A stretch of 64,000 bases of DNA, taken from assembly GCA_902702965.1 (NCBI GenBank), contig CACRXP010000015.1:1-64000 (forward strand). Direction: 5' to 3'. Under the pieces are notes generated by a model. The model was not told where the DNA came from. It searched no databases and worked only from the letters and a program-made list of their open reading frames with translations. The translations under genes were made by a program, and so were the position numbers. Origin of the DNA: Spirometra erinaceieuropaei. Taxonomy: Eukaryota > Platyhelminthes > Cestoda > Diphyllobothriidea > Diphyllobothriidae. Below, in pieces: positions 1 to 10,445 of this stretch; the stretch's first letter is position 1, and each line of letters opens with the position of its first letter.

Positions 1-368
1 GAGGACATAAAGAGAGAGAAGGCAATGATAGGTTGTCGGCTCAGACCATCTCCAAATGTATTTCCTCCTCATCTTGCTCATGTAGTGCAGGTCATGTTGG
101 TCGCACGAGTCGGCGTCTATCGAAGACGATGTGCGAGCACTTATCGGTATGGCTGAGGTTGGACGAAAGCGGGAGCGCAGGCAGCTTCATTCTGGCGCAT
201 ATAATTGATCCTGCGCATCACGTGGACCCCAGTGAAGCCTTCCGAGCGATTTGCAGGGTCCCACTGAACTATCCAAGACTAATAGGACAGTATGTACTTG
301 CAAGAATAGAAATAGCGGCAAGCAGGTTACCTAAGTCAGCCTTGTGGACACACGAAAAGTTCGCGTAG
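1..368 (+). pseudogene. Penelope-like element, C-terminal GIY-YIG endonuclease remnant
   Basis: The frame is open from the window edge to a TAG at 366-368, so the fragment is cut off at its 5' side. Counting residues from the TTG codon at 33, I see a cysteine-bearing stretch (residues 9-17), then GHVGRTSRRLS (20-30), EHLSVWL (35-41), LAHIIDPAHHVDPSEAFR (55-72) and a C-terminal WTHEKFA. These match in order the C-terminal module of Penelope-like retroelements: CxCGAxYIGRT, R-L-S-x-R-x-x-EH-P-A-W, a bipartite basic/acidic block, and CTQKxFV near the end. The GIY-YIG nuclease nicks target DNA for reverse transcription. The usual tyrosines are altered (GH for SY), so it is probably dead. The upstream RT domain lies outside the window. 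A second remnant of the same module is at 37.5-38.0 kb. Confidence 0.72.
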
Positions 369-371
369 GTC

Positions 372-719
372 TCGTACTTAACGTGGCGAAAAGTTATTTA
401 ACCTGTTAACTGTGTGCAATCTTCTGCGCCTTCTTCCACCTCCCCCACCCCGACATTGCCCTTTTAAACCCTACACTACCAATCCTGACCTGGTTAGATA
501 ATTCTGACTGTATCTACTTACTGTCGCATATTCCTTACCAGCTTGCGTGAAATGATATACATAATTGGATTTATCTAACTGATCACATCTTTCAGTGACC
601 CTGATACCTTATAAATATATAGGCCAATTGAGAATTTACCGAAGGAAAACGCGCGCTCGCTAGATAATCTTCTGAATGCTTTAGTGGGAATTCTCGCAAT
701 ATTAAGTTTGGAGGAAAAG
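372..719. other. no recognised feature
   Basis: AT-rich DNA between the PLE remnant and the first inverted-repeat element. Reading frames are short and stop-rich. I see nothing else in it. Confidence 0.5.
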
Positions 720-721
720 TA

Positions 722-1704
722 ATGTGCGGTCAGTGGCAAAATCCTAATAGAAATTCTGAGGTGCATTTTTGATTAGGAAGGAATACTCAAATGGGGTTAA
801 AATTTAGATTATCGCAAATTATTAGTCTAAAATATTTCAGTCACGACAGGCTTCCGGCTTTTGAATGCACGACCTCTCGACTGCGTGCAAAACCCGCAGT
901 CGGTAAAAATTAGTTGCCTAAATTGTATGAGTTTTTCTCATCTATTTTCGGTCTTCTCATTAGTTCAAGCATATTTTATAGAAGACATGGAGAAGTGTCC
1001 TTCCTGGTTCACATTTGCAAGTTAATCTTGTTTTATTCATTTTTTTTACCCACCGAAAAGGTGTTTTTAGACTTTAAAGAGGTTCGCAATTATGGAATTT
1101 CTGAAACCCGTGAAATGCCCATTCAGACAGCATCGTGCATGTCCGTTTAGAAATGCTCCATATAGCATATACTAAACATTTCGCATCCATTTCGAAAGTT
1201 TGGGATCCTTCTATGGTATCTTTTGTAGATGGCATAGATGAATGCGGGATTCTCCTCACACGGAAAGGATACAAATTACAGACTCTAAACCTTAAAGACA
1301 AGCGAAACGCCACACCAGGCTCAAAATTATTTGAGAATCAAAACTTTTTCCTTATCAAAATGTGTGATTCCTTTGAGCCCAAACTTCAAAAAAGACGTGA
1401 TTTACTATCCAGTGAGTACCAAAAGAGATGTTTTTGAACATGTTTACTATAAAACACATTTGAATTTACAGGAGCATTGAATTGGAAAATTTCCTGCTAC
1501 TTAAGTAGTCGTTTTTTACCGAAAGTGATGTTTGCAGGCTGCCGAAAAGAAGCGCCCTCGAAAACTGGCATCCTGGTGTAAATGGGAGGTCTTAAGACTA
1601 CGTTATAGAATAATCAATATGACAATCGAACTAAGGTAATCCTTCCCAATCGAAAACGCATTCCAAAATTCCGGTTAAACTTTCATGGGATTGGTCACTG
1701 ACTT
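722..1704 (+). mobile_element. Tc1/mariner-like long-palindrome element, copy 1 (degraded)
   Basis: The left arm (AAATTCTGAGGTGC, then TTTTTGATTAGGAAGG near 766) recurs inverted at the right end (CCTTCCCAATCGAAAACGC near 1640, then CATGGGATTGGTCACTGAC). Internal landmarks match the copies at 8.2 and 48.2 kb in order: the TTTTGAATGCAC block (859), the CGGTAAAAA block (901), a central spacer at about 1,090-1,330 with ATGCCCATTCAGACAGCATCG, and CATAGATGAATGC. Both TA-CAGT ends have decayed beyond certain recognition, so boundaries are good to perhaps 20 bp. It has no coding capacity; frames across it (for example 1,135-1,437) are chance readings of the repeat. Strand is set by spacer orientation, taking the 8.2-kb copy as plus. 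Confidence 0.7.
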
Positions 1705-2009
1705 CGGCGTATATGATCCCTCCCACTTCGCGTGAGGTATTGAGATCTGTCGCCTTGCGAGTTAACGCATTCAGAATAGGGACTGAATTTAAAACAAATG
1801 GGATGTGGGGTGTCTTCTTGGATGATCGATAAATAGGTTACGAGGATTGGCTCGGAAACAGCCAAAGGGCTTCTAAACACAATAGATGTTTCTTAAAAAT
1901 AGTGAGAACTGTCAGGAAAGAACAGTTGGTTGTCGCCTTGACGATATCCATGAATTTTCGAAGCTCTAACTTCCTAACTTTTGTGACCTATAGCAATATT
2001 TCCCCGGAA
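1705..2009. other. no recognised feature
   Basis: Unique-looking sequence between two palindromic repeats, with no frame, promoter or RNA gene that I can support. Confidence 0.5.
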
Positions 2010-2321
2010 TAAATTTGAAGCAGGCATAGACAGCAGAATTTATTGGAAGCAATAGACGTCCCGACGGCTTATCAACTGCAGCCCGTCGTTGCATAACACA
2101 TATAACAAGTGAGAAAGGTACAGAGGTTTGAACTTCCATAGAGAAAATCAGTATAAAACAACAAGGTCATCGTATACTGCACGTAGACTAATTAATAAAA
2201 CGGTAACTTGAAAAGCGCAACCTTGTTATCTGAATTATGCAACGACAGGCTGCAACTGATAAGTCGTCGCGAAATCTATTGGTTCCAATAAATTCTGCAG
2301 TCTATGCGTTCTTTAAGTTTT
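2010..2321. repeat. imperfect palindromic element, about 85-bp arms
   Basis: The left arm at about 2,024-2,112 (GCATAGACAGCAGAATTTAT ... CGTTGCATAAC ... ATAACAAG) is repeated inverted at about 2,221-2,307 (CTTGTTAT ... TTATGCAACG ... ATAAATTCTGCAGTCTATGC). A central spacer of about 108 bp separates them. The arms differ at scattered positions, so this is an old foldback or MITE-like insertion. No target-site duplication was identified. It does not resemble the roughly 1-kb CAGT elements. Confidence 0.75.
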
Positions 2322-4289
2322 GAAACCTAGTCTGAGATCTGGGGCGGTTACGGAGGGAGACTTGCTGCAGAGCCACTTTTGACGCCAGAGGCGTCATGGC
2401 AGCTGATCAGGCCTCTTCAAACCATTTGGGTGGTGTTCCAAAGAGTACTTGCCAATCTCCCTTCAAAGCCATCCCATCCCAGCTGATGACCCTCTGTTCG
2501 ACCTTCATCGACTCTACGCCAGTATGGCGGACTTTTGTGCTCGCGAAGGCCAGTACGTTTACACTCTCCTTGGTCAATTCCATGAGTGATTATTGAGCCT
2601 TGAAGATAGTCCTACTCACTTTTACTTGCAGTCAGACACCACCAAACATCTCTAATGCAAATTCTCATGACTCGTTAGTTAACCTCTTCATCGATCATCC
2701 TAATGGATGCTCCCTACGAGGCGGTTATTTGAATTTAGTCTTCAATTTCGACTAGACTCATGACGCAGAAGAAACAAGAAGGGCCAAGTTTAAGTTTCTC
2801 AGTCTTTCTGACGATTGGCAGCAGATTGTTAGATTAGATAAACCAGTTAGACGCGCAACTTTTAGGGCCACTTTAAATCGAAGTTTTCCAGTTCTGCGGA
2901 AGCTTTTGACGATCCTGAACGATTTTATTTACATTTCGAGCAGCGATCACAAACATACACGGAACGACCGTTTGGTTCTCTAAAGGAAATTTGAGATGAC
3001 GGAAAAAGAAAGTAACTCTTCTGGCAACCGGAATAGCAATTATCTGGATGAAAGTTTACCCTCCCATGAAAACGCCTCATAAATAAGTAACGATTCACAA
3101 GGGCTGCTAAATAGGTTAGCTAGGGCACATTCACAGCAAAGGCTTGGGGCCCAACAGCCCAGGAACTGCAAAAATATTCTAGACATAAAGAAGACGTGGG
3201 TTGTTGCGAAATGAACAAAGAAATGCGATCACTATATGTCCTTTCCAAAAACTAAAAGCTGCTTCCCATAAACAGCTTAAATAGGCGGAAACTTTGCACG
3301 CTAGATGACAGATGATTCGCACGCATGTGTGGTTTGTGCGGCTGGCTGAAAATCTGCCCATCCGAACTCCAGCATCCTACCAAATATTAGTTGACCTGTG
3401 ACTGTGTTTCACGCTATTTAATATTGCAACCACATGTAAGTAAGGCATTATACGCAAAAAGGGACCGAAACTTTTAAGATAATAGTACCCATGTTTTGTG
3501 CCAACACAGTTGTAAAGATCATTCGAGGTTTTCAGACCGTTTTCTAATGCAAATTTTCTAACCCGACTTTCGGTTTTTAAGTAAGCTAAGACACACTGTC
3601 CTAATCCTAAAAACGGTAAAAAGCTGTCTGGAGCGTTCTATTTTTACGCTATTCTTATTCGGGACCACCTAGCACAAGAAGGGGACTACGGATGAAAACA
3701 CCCAGAAGATTTCACGGACGACAGGCGGAGTTTGGCTGGATCACAGTGCAGAACATAGTCAGCAGAGTACTCCATGAGATGGGTTAAACAAGCTCAAAGC
3801 ATACAAGTAAGACATAGTATTAGAGCAAATCCCACCCCAAAATTAAGGAGAGAGCAACTCAATCGGGATGATAATCTGAATTTCTGTATCACCAAACTAG
3901 TAGGTGACCGGTGCCGAAAGGTCTTGGCAGAAGGCTCACTGCCGATATACGGAAGGTCCGACATATATTGAGGATGCCTTAGAGGCAACCGAACACATTG
4001 CTGCACACCGGATCAAAGCTATCAAGGGTTGATTGAACATCAACTGACAGGGTGGTGTAATATGTTGCATTCTTCGCGTAAATCGTCATCTTAAGCACGA
4101 ACGTCCGTCTTCTTTTGGAAAATGTATCCCGGAAGAACTTTCGAGCATCGGAGTATTCTCGGCTTTGTTGCTTGAGCAGGAGGTGACATAACGCATGAAA
4201 TGCTGTGAGCCAAATTTAAATAATCAATTCGGGGCATCTTCATAGTTGTGAATTTCACAAAGGAGCTTTTCCTTCTATACATAATATAT
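2322..4289. other. no recognised feature
   Basis: Two kilobases with only short frames (none above 70 codons). No inverted repeat, tRNA-like box or simple repeat stands out. Overlapping frames at 3,774-4,006 on both strands have no recognisable motif and look like chance. Confidence 0.45.
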
Positions 4290-5560
4290 TCTCAGGTTAT
4301 TTTATCAGAGAAGAAAGCTTAGCATTTTGGGCAGAAATCAGTGTCACCTACGTTAATAGCTGTCTTTGAGCACTAAGATATTAAATATTTACCAAAACTA
4401 TCGCCGCGATCTGGAAATTTTTATTTTCAGGATGCTCAAACCCGATGATGAAGAATGTGTAGAAGAGCTTTTTTTACAGTAGAAAAGAGGTTTTTACTGT
4501 ACTTTTATGCCCTAAGATGCAGCCACTGTTTTGTTTTAACTCATTCGTAATTTTCAGGCATATGCACATACTCAATAAGTGACCAAAAGTGGCCCACCGT
4601 CAAGCGGATATTTTGTTTGTTTGACATGTGGTAAGATATTCTTATGCTGCTTAATTACATTCAGTGCTTAACTTAAACACGTGACGACACAACCTCAACA
4701 TTCTGAACAATATTTATTACACTGGTAACCTTAGAAAGGAACCATGGTGCAAATGAAATGGCGAAAGTGCTCCAATAAACAAAGGAAAGGTAGTTTTGTC
4801 ATTTTCGGCAGAAAACGTATCAGTTTCCGCCTGGGAAGTGCTTACTTGAGCGGAATGTTACACATTGCATTTAACGTTGACTTACAAAGAGATGAAAAAC
4901 AGGCACTGATCGGCATAATACTCAAGTAAGGCAATATTTCGAGAGATTAGTTTTTAAGAAAGATTCTTCATTCGACCAAGGCTTTCATGGTGGAAATCTG
5001 TTTTTTTGTAAGTGTTATTTCGCATTTTCGGTAAGTCTGAAAATATAGTTGAAACCTTCAGTTGCATAAAAATAAACGTCCAACAACTTGCTACCTAAGT
5101 AAACACTTTCGAAAACTGTCTTATTTTATGATTTACATAAACACCAAATCAGAACCCATAATTCCTTGTAACCGTTCGTGAACACCGGAGTCTGGAACGT
5201 ATTTACTGTCCCTTTAAGGACGCCAGGAAGCTTAGTGGACTCCGGATTTTTTTGGAAACACATGGTAATTTTACGGGAAAGTTCTCCTTTTACACAGAAA
5301 ATAGTATGCTCATGACTGCATGCACTAATTATATTTTGATTTCTTGTCTAATGACCGACCTTCTGATAAGCGGCCCTGTGAAAGCGTCTATTTCCATGAG
5401 GTTCCTGTCTGCGAAATCAAACTACAGCCCCTTTGGAGTACTCAAGTGCATTTTGAACTGGGCGAAACGGGAAAACTGATAAAGAATTATTGTGACGATT
5501 TTTCGAAACCCATAATTGGTAGAAATTTCTTATATGGCCGCAGCAGTACAAAGAGGTAGG
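4290..5560 (+). repeat. unnamed interspersed repeat 'family A', copy 1 (degraded)
   Basis: Colinear with the sequences at 29.2-30.4 and 32.2-33.5 kb. Anchors seen by eye: CCTACGTTAATAGCTGTCTT at 4,351 against TCTACGTTACTAGCTGTCTT at 29,321; ATGCCCTAAGATGC at 4,507 against GTGCCCCAAAATGC; GACCAAAAGTG at 4,582, also at 32,872; and CCGACCTTCTGATAAGCGG at about 5,354 against CCGATCGGCCTCATGGC at about 33,398. The frame at 5,344-5,559 reads DRPSDKRP...VPVCEIK, echoing TDRPHG...VPIGEIK at 33.4 kb. That hints at a decayed coding segment, but I do not recognise a protein family. Boundaries are approximate. Confidence 0.5.
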
Positions 5561-5760
5561 GACATCTCCTTCCGTTATACAGGTGGACGTGCGCTAAATT
5601 CCAGGAGGGCTGCCTATTCTCGTATCCTAACTCCAACCTTAATCCTGACCGTAACCCTAATTTTAACCCCAGCCCTCATTTTACTCCAAGTCTAATCCTA
5701 ACCCCAAACGTAGTCCCAATTATGAGTTCACCAGAATTTGGCCCAAAGCCACCTGCATCA
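5561..5760 (+). repeat. degenerate telomere-like (CCCTAA) interstitial repeat with flanking unit
   Basis: From about 5,624 to 5,720 the sequence is a string of CCTAA-type hexamers and variants (CCTAACTCC, CCTTAATCC, GTAACCCTAATTTTAACCCC, TAATCCTAACCCC). Just before it is TTATACAGGTGGACGTGCGC, then TAAATTCCAGGAGGG. A matching lead-in (TTACAGGTGACCCTGCCC, TAAATTCCAGGGGG) occurs at 28,553. The tract is therefore part of a dispersed repeat rather than an isolated telomere relic. Confidence 0.6.
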
Positions 5761-8173
5761 TGGGACGTTCCTAATCCGTTGTCCTACCGGCGTCAGATAA
5801 GCGACTCTTCCCCGTAGTCAAACAACAAACAATTTACCAGCTGTCATGTACGTATTATATTCATTATTGAAGAGTATTTCTGTCGAACATAAATCATAGA
5901 GGTTCCTAAACGTTACTTTACATGGTGTTTAATCGGTTGCTTAGACAGTCTCTACAACCAAGCCGAAGCTAATTTCTTTGATAAGTGTATTCGAGTTTTC
6001 GGCATTCCTACTTTTCCTAAAACAGTTGGTATTTCCAGTCAAGATTATAATACTCTTAACATTTATTTTGTGTTTTGATTTAACTGAAGTTAGCCCATCA
6101 ACAGTTGGGGGTTTTGGTAGATTGAGTTCGTCGGGTTTCTGATTGATTAGGAATTTTTCCTGAGTCCACAACCGTTTGTTGGTTCATGTCACCTACCATC
6201 GTAGAAATTAGAAGTGCCCTAAATGGGTGGTAAATAAGTAAGTGCGGTTTTGTTCCCCCCCCCCCCCAAACCACAGGAATGATTGTGTGGAGAATGCGAC
6301 AATATTTTTGGTCTAAGTGCGTTAAAACAGCTACCTGGGACACCCAGTTATAGAGATAGCAAGTCACAATCCCGACAAACGGACAGAGTGCGTCGCCAGC
6401 AATTATGGAGGAAAACACAGCTCTATTACATTATCTTAACATTCGTGCCTCATAACCATAATCGTCATCATTGAGGCCTGAGCCTAATCTTCTCCGACAG
6501 TTAACTCGATGGTGGAGAGAATTGCCAAAGGATCACTGAATGTGCGGAGTGATGATGATGAGGCTAAGAGGAAAAGGGTGGAGGACTGAAAGAGAGCGGA
6601 AAGCGCATCCTGCGAAAAACTATCTACAGATTTGTCAATTGGCCGCGCACTGCGGCGGGTTCTGACAACGTCCAACGCTATCGAGATGCCTCAAGAAAGA
6701 CAACAAGTCATTCCGTTTGCTGTAATATGAGTTTCGCTACCGGAATGGGAAATGTCAGGACGCCAGCGGATCGCATCTGAATTTTGTTTTGACGCGTCAA
6801 ATGCAAACACTGATAAATTAAGCACCCTGGAGACGCGAACAGTCAGAATGCAGCATCTTTACGTCAGGGACATTAGCTACATCGCTCGCCTCATCTGTTT
6901 CTGGTACTTCGAAAAATTTACTTTTTTCCCCAAATTTGTCAATTTTTCTATTGATAATTTCCGATCGAGGTCATTAGTTCCTTCACTGATAGCCCTTGAG
7001 GCGTAGGATAAACTGGAGAGCAGGAGCTAACGAGTAAAATACTCTCAGAACCACGTATATGGGCATAAAAGAAAACAGGATTGGTATTTTTGCGAGAATT
7101 TCATTAAAATTACTGCTGGCGCCTAAGTTGCGACACCGTTAGCCGAACTTCTGAGCAGGTGGCTCTAAGAGCGCACTCTAAGGCAAGGGACAAGGCACGG
7201 TATTTCTGTTCTACCACGGTCGCCGACCTCCTTCTCCTCAGGTGAAGTAAAGTCGCTTCGACTTCTGTGAAGGAGATCCTGGAAGAAAGGAGGGAGGAGG
7301 TGTAAGGGAAGGCTGTAAGTACAAGGCTCATTGAAATGATGAGAGATAAGGGCAAACTGTTTTCTGGTAATTTGACCGAAAAGGCATTCAAGGTTGCCTA
7401 ACTTCCAGCATCTGCTTTCCAAGTCTGAGTCATACATTTCGGCCTCCAGCGGCATTGAGGAGCCTCCTTGAAAACGAAACGCCTTCCCGTCAAGGCCCGC
7501 CCCTCCCATGCATCCACTAGAACGGGAGTGTTTTGGTTTGTATTGGGGGCAAGTCATTCTAAAGCACTTGGGAATCTGAGTGTTGGGAGGGAGGCAACTG
7601 TTGGAGGGCAAAGTTAGCTGGTGTACGCAGGCAGCGTCTGCCAGCTTGCTGGCCGACATAACTGGGTTCTGGCAGAACTGTCAGCGTCGACATCACCCTG
7701 TTCATCAAATCACTCCCCTCCTGTGCGTCCCAGCAGACGCTTGCGTGCGCGTACATATTTCTGATTTGCTGACAAGCGTGATGAGGACTGTCGAGAAACG
7801 GATGGAGGGGAGCTGGGAAGAGTGGAGGGGAGTGGGGAAGAGGAATGAAGCCGTCCTCTCTTCAGCACACTGGCTACATTGAATGGGAGTAACCAGACCC
7901 CCTCCTATCAGAAATAATTAATGGTGCATTCCGTGGGCCAGATAAGCGCCCTTCAAGTAGATCGGGTTCAACGCACCGAGGAAAGCCAGATCAGAGGGTC
8001 CTATAAAAATGTTGCATTAAAATTAGAAGAGGATGGGGATAAATCGGTGTCAGGATGGTGCATGGCTTATGCAACTTTACTTCTAAAGCCCCGCAGAAAA
8101 ACATCTTGCGGACTGAGAAAACACTTTAGAAAAGCTACACGGTAAAGAAGAGACAAGTTGCTAGTTACGTGAC
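5761..8173. other. mostly unassigned; poly-C tract and a GC-richer block
   Basis: A 13-C homopolymer occupies 6,255-6,267. From about 7,140 to 7,880 the DNA is richer in GC and contains a 164-codon minus-strand frame (listed separately). Nothing else is supportable. Confidence 0.4.
7165..7659 (-). CDS. hypothetical 164-residue frame, doubtful
   Basis: An ATG-to-stop frame in a locally GC-rich block. The predicted peptide is cysteine- and serine-rich at its N-terminal half and ends in an acidic/arginine stretch. I see no signal peptide, membrane helix or catalytic motif. Overlapping frames of 65-100 codons exist on both strands, as expected where local GC makes stops rarer. I recognise no family. 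It could be an exon, but there is no supporting splice or regulatory context, and chance is the simplest reading. Confidence 0.12.
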   Translation of the reverse strand: MSASKLADAACVHQLTLPSNSCLPPNTQIPKCFRMTCPQYKPKHSRSSGCMGGAGLDGKAFRFQGGSSMPLEAEMYDSDLESRCWKLGNLECLFGQITRKQFALISHHFNEPCTYSLPLHLLPPFFQDLLHRSRSDFTSPEEKEVGDRGRTEIPCLVPCLRVRS

Positions 8174-8175
8174 TA

Positions 8176-9146
8176 CAGTGCGTGTTAGCTAAAATTCTGG
8201 AATGTGTTTCTGATTAGAAAGGATTACTTAAGTGGGATTTTTATACTGATTATCATGCAGCACAACCCTATAACATTTCGGACTTGTCATGATGTCGGTT
8301 TTTGAATGCACTTCATTTTGACCTCCTGCAGAATCTGCACTCGGTAAAAAATTGCTACTTACGTAGTATGCATTTTTCCTATTGATTTTCGATGGTCTTA
8401 TAAATTCAAATATGTCTTATAGTAAACATGCACAAAACATGCTTTCTTTTGCTCATTTGGGGGGAAAGCACATTGTCTTTATATTTTATGCCCAAAAAGC
8501 GTATATTTTGGTTTTCAAAAAGTTTCTAATCATGAGATTTTTAAGACCGTACGATGTCTATACATGCAAGACCGCACATGCCCGTTTACTAATGTTCCTC
8601 ATGAAATGTATAACACAGTCCGTATCCATTGAAAAATTTCATGAACTCTATATGGTATCTTTTTAAAGGCATAGAGGAATATATGATTCTCTTTACGCCG
8701 AAAGCACGCACATAGTAGACTGAAATTGCCAAAAGCTGATGCAACGGCAGATCAGGCTGAAAATTATTCGGAAATCGGGAAACTTTTTTAAAGCCTAAAG
8801 ATACACTTTCTTCGGGCATAAAATACGAAGACAATGTGATTTTCTATCAAATGAGCCAAGGGAAGCATATTTCTGCGCCTTTTTTATAAAATATATTTGA
8901 ATTTATAAGACCATCGAAAATCAATAGGAAAAATGCATACTAATAAGTAGTCATTTTTTATAGAGTGTGGTATCTGTAGGAGGCCAAAAAGAATTGCTTT
9001 CAAAAGTCGATATCCTGGCAATTCCGAAATGTTATAGGGTTGTGCTGCATGGTAATCAGTATAAAAACTACACTTAAGTAATCCTTCCTAATCGGAAACA
9101 CATTCCAGAATTTTGGCTAACATTTCATGAGATCGGTCACGCACTG
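8176..9146 (+). mobile_element. Tc1/mariner-like long-palindrome element, copy 2 (TA flanks intact)
   Basis: Flanked by TA at 8,174-8,175 and 9,147-9,148. The left end begins CAGTGCGTGTTAGCTAAAAT and the right end finishes GATCGGTCACGCACTG, its inverted complement apart from a short deletion near the left terminus. CAGT...ACTG ends with TA duplication are the hallmark of the Tc1/mariner superfamily. Arms of roughly 350 bp are inverted copies of each other (GATTAGAAAGGATTACTTAA at 8,212; TTAAGTAATCCTTCCTAATC near 9,075). The central spacer (about 8,530-8,790) contains the block shared with 48.5 kb (CATAGAGGAATATATGATT). No transposase is present, so it is a non-autonomous copy. Confidence 0.85.
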
Positions 9147-9148
9147 TA

Positions 9149-9640
9149 TGTCAGTTCCCTAATGCCACAAGTTTAATGACGTGCATGAATAACTTCCTTA
9201 GGAGCAATAACGTTGACTGTTAAGAAAGAAATGAAGGCTTAAGTTAACCGGACTTTCGAAGCCACGGTCTAACTCTGCCTTAGGATCCAGTTAGGTTTAG
9301 AGCGTCTACAGATTTGATTTCTGCCATAAAATTGGAGGGGGTAACTGAATTTGTGATAATTTTGTCCTGCAAGTGCCTATCAAACACCAGATAAAAATGA
9401 TGTGGTCTTCACCAGATAGAGTCCTAGAGGACTTTATTTGTCGAATTTTAAAAGTCAGACAGATACCTTGTGATCTCCAGACTTGAATCATGGAGCGTTC
9501 GCGATTCTAGAGTCAGCAGGTGAGCGGCCACAAAGTTTGTGCCTCACTTCAAACCAGAGTATTTTCAACCACTATGCCCCTTACCTGGTCACGCTTCTAC
9601 TTACATCTCGTTTCATTCGTTCCCCGCCCTCTGGTGTTGT
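9149..9640. other. no recognised feature
   Basis: Sequence between the element and the CT-rich microsatellite; only short frames. Confidence 0.45.
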
Positions 9641-9724
9641 CCTCCTCCTCCTCCTCCTCCTCCTCCTCCTCCTCCTCCCCCTCCCCCTCCCCCTCCTCCT
9701 CCTCCTTCTTTTTCTCTTTCCTCA
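9641..9724 (+). repeat. (CTC)n / CT-rich microsatellite
   Basis: An uninterrupted CTC-type trinucleotide run passes into CCCCT variants and a TTC/TTTCT tail. The proline-, serine- or leucine-runs read in the three plus frames across it are repeat artefacts, not a protein. Confidence 0.95.
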
Positions 9725-9940
9725 TAGGTTTCATGGTAGTAGTCCCCCTCTTCCACTCTTAGTTTAAGTTTTTAATTTAGAATGTAAACCGCAAGTACTT
9801 TGAAAGACCGATTCGATAAAACCAAGCCTCATAGTGCTGCGGTCACGCACGCTTTCCGAACGAAGGGTACGTAAAACGAGAATGCGCTACGAGGGTTATG
9901 CTAGTTATCATATATTATGCATTGGGACGCCCACTTCCGG

Positions 9941-10170
9941 CATCCGATATCTAATCGGCTGGGACAGTTGACTGGTGCCTGGGAATTGAAAGAGAGTGAG
10001 GTCGATGTCTCAGCGCATTTTCCTCCCTATAAAAAATGGATGTGTTTGGAGCTATCACGGTGGTCTAGAAGCCGTGGCCTAGAAGGTTGTCAACGGGCGG
10101 GATGACTCGGACCTCGCGGTCTGCCCAGTGTGTGTGTGTGTGCGGATTGGCGGGCTGGTGGACTGAGAGG
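9941..10170 (+). repeat. possible dispersed repeat ending in a (TG)n tract
   Basis: A moderately GC-rich block leads into (TG)7 at about 10,129-10,142. Near its start, GGGACAGTTGACTGGTGCCTG (9,961-9,981) resembles CGGACAATCTACTGGCGCTTG at 35,106. This hints that the block is repeated, but the similarity is short. No coding or RNA identity was recognised. Confidence 0.3.
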
Positions 10171-10214
10171 TAGGCTGTAATGGCTCCGTCTGTGACACTC
10201 AATCAGTGGGATCC

Positions 10215-10445
10215 GAGCCGGGTGTGGCGTCACGCCTAGGGTCTGCTCCGAACCCGTTCCAGCCACCTGCTCCCTTTCTCACCTTCGGTCTTCTTGACTC
10301 TGTCTCGAAACCGGGTACAGGTGGGGGAGGATGAGAGAATGCGATTGATGCTGTAAAAGTTTACCATCACTATGGACTGACTTACGCGCAAGTCGCCGTC
10401 CCTGCTCCCACCACTCTGCTGTGAGCACACCGTGGACAAAACCGA
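10215..10445 (-). repeat. unnamed repeat 'family B', copy 1
   Basis: Read on the minus strand this matches the blocks at 13.75, 31.60 and 47.85 kb. The order is a GTGTGCTC lead-in, GCAGGGACGGCGACTTGCGCG, a CATAGTGATGGTAAAC block, CGCATTCTCTC, CCCCCACCTG and GTCAAGAAGACCGAAGG. The copies differ at many positions, so this is an old family. Frames reading through it (such as the minus-strand frame 10,236-10,634) are repeat-derived. I cannot name the family. It has no tRNA-like box, so it is not an obvious SINE. Confidence 0.6.

Noticed and set aside
3774..5560. A recurring Y-G-R peptide (IYGRS, LYGRSS, YLYGRSA) at 3.95, 5.53, 32.72, 45.54 and 62.64 kb
   Set aside because: The surrounding DNA does not align between most of these sites, so the three-residue match looks like coincidence.
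9539..9767. Proline-, serine- and leucine-homopolymer proteins
   Set aside because: They are the three reading frames of one CTC microsatellite.
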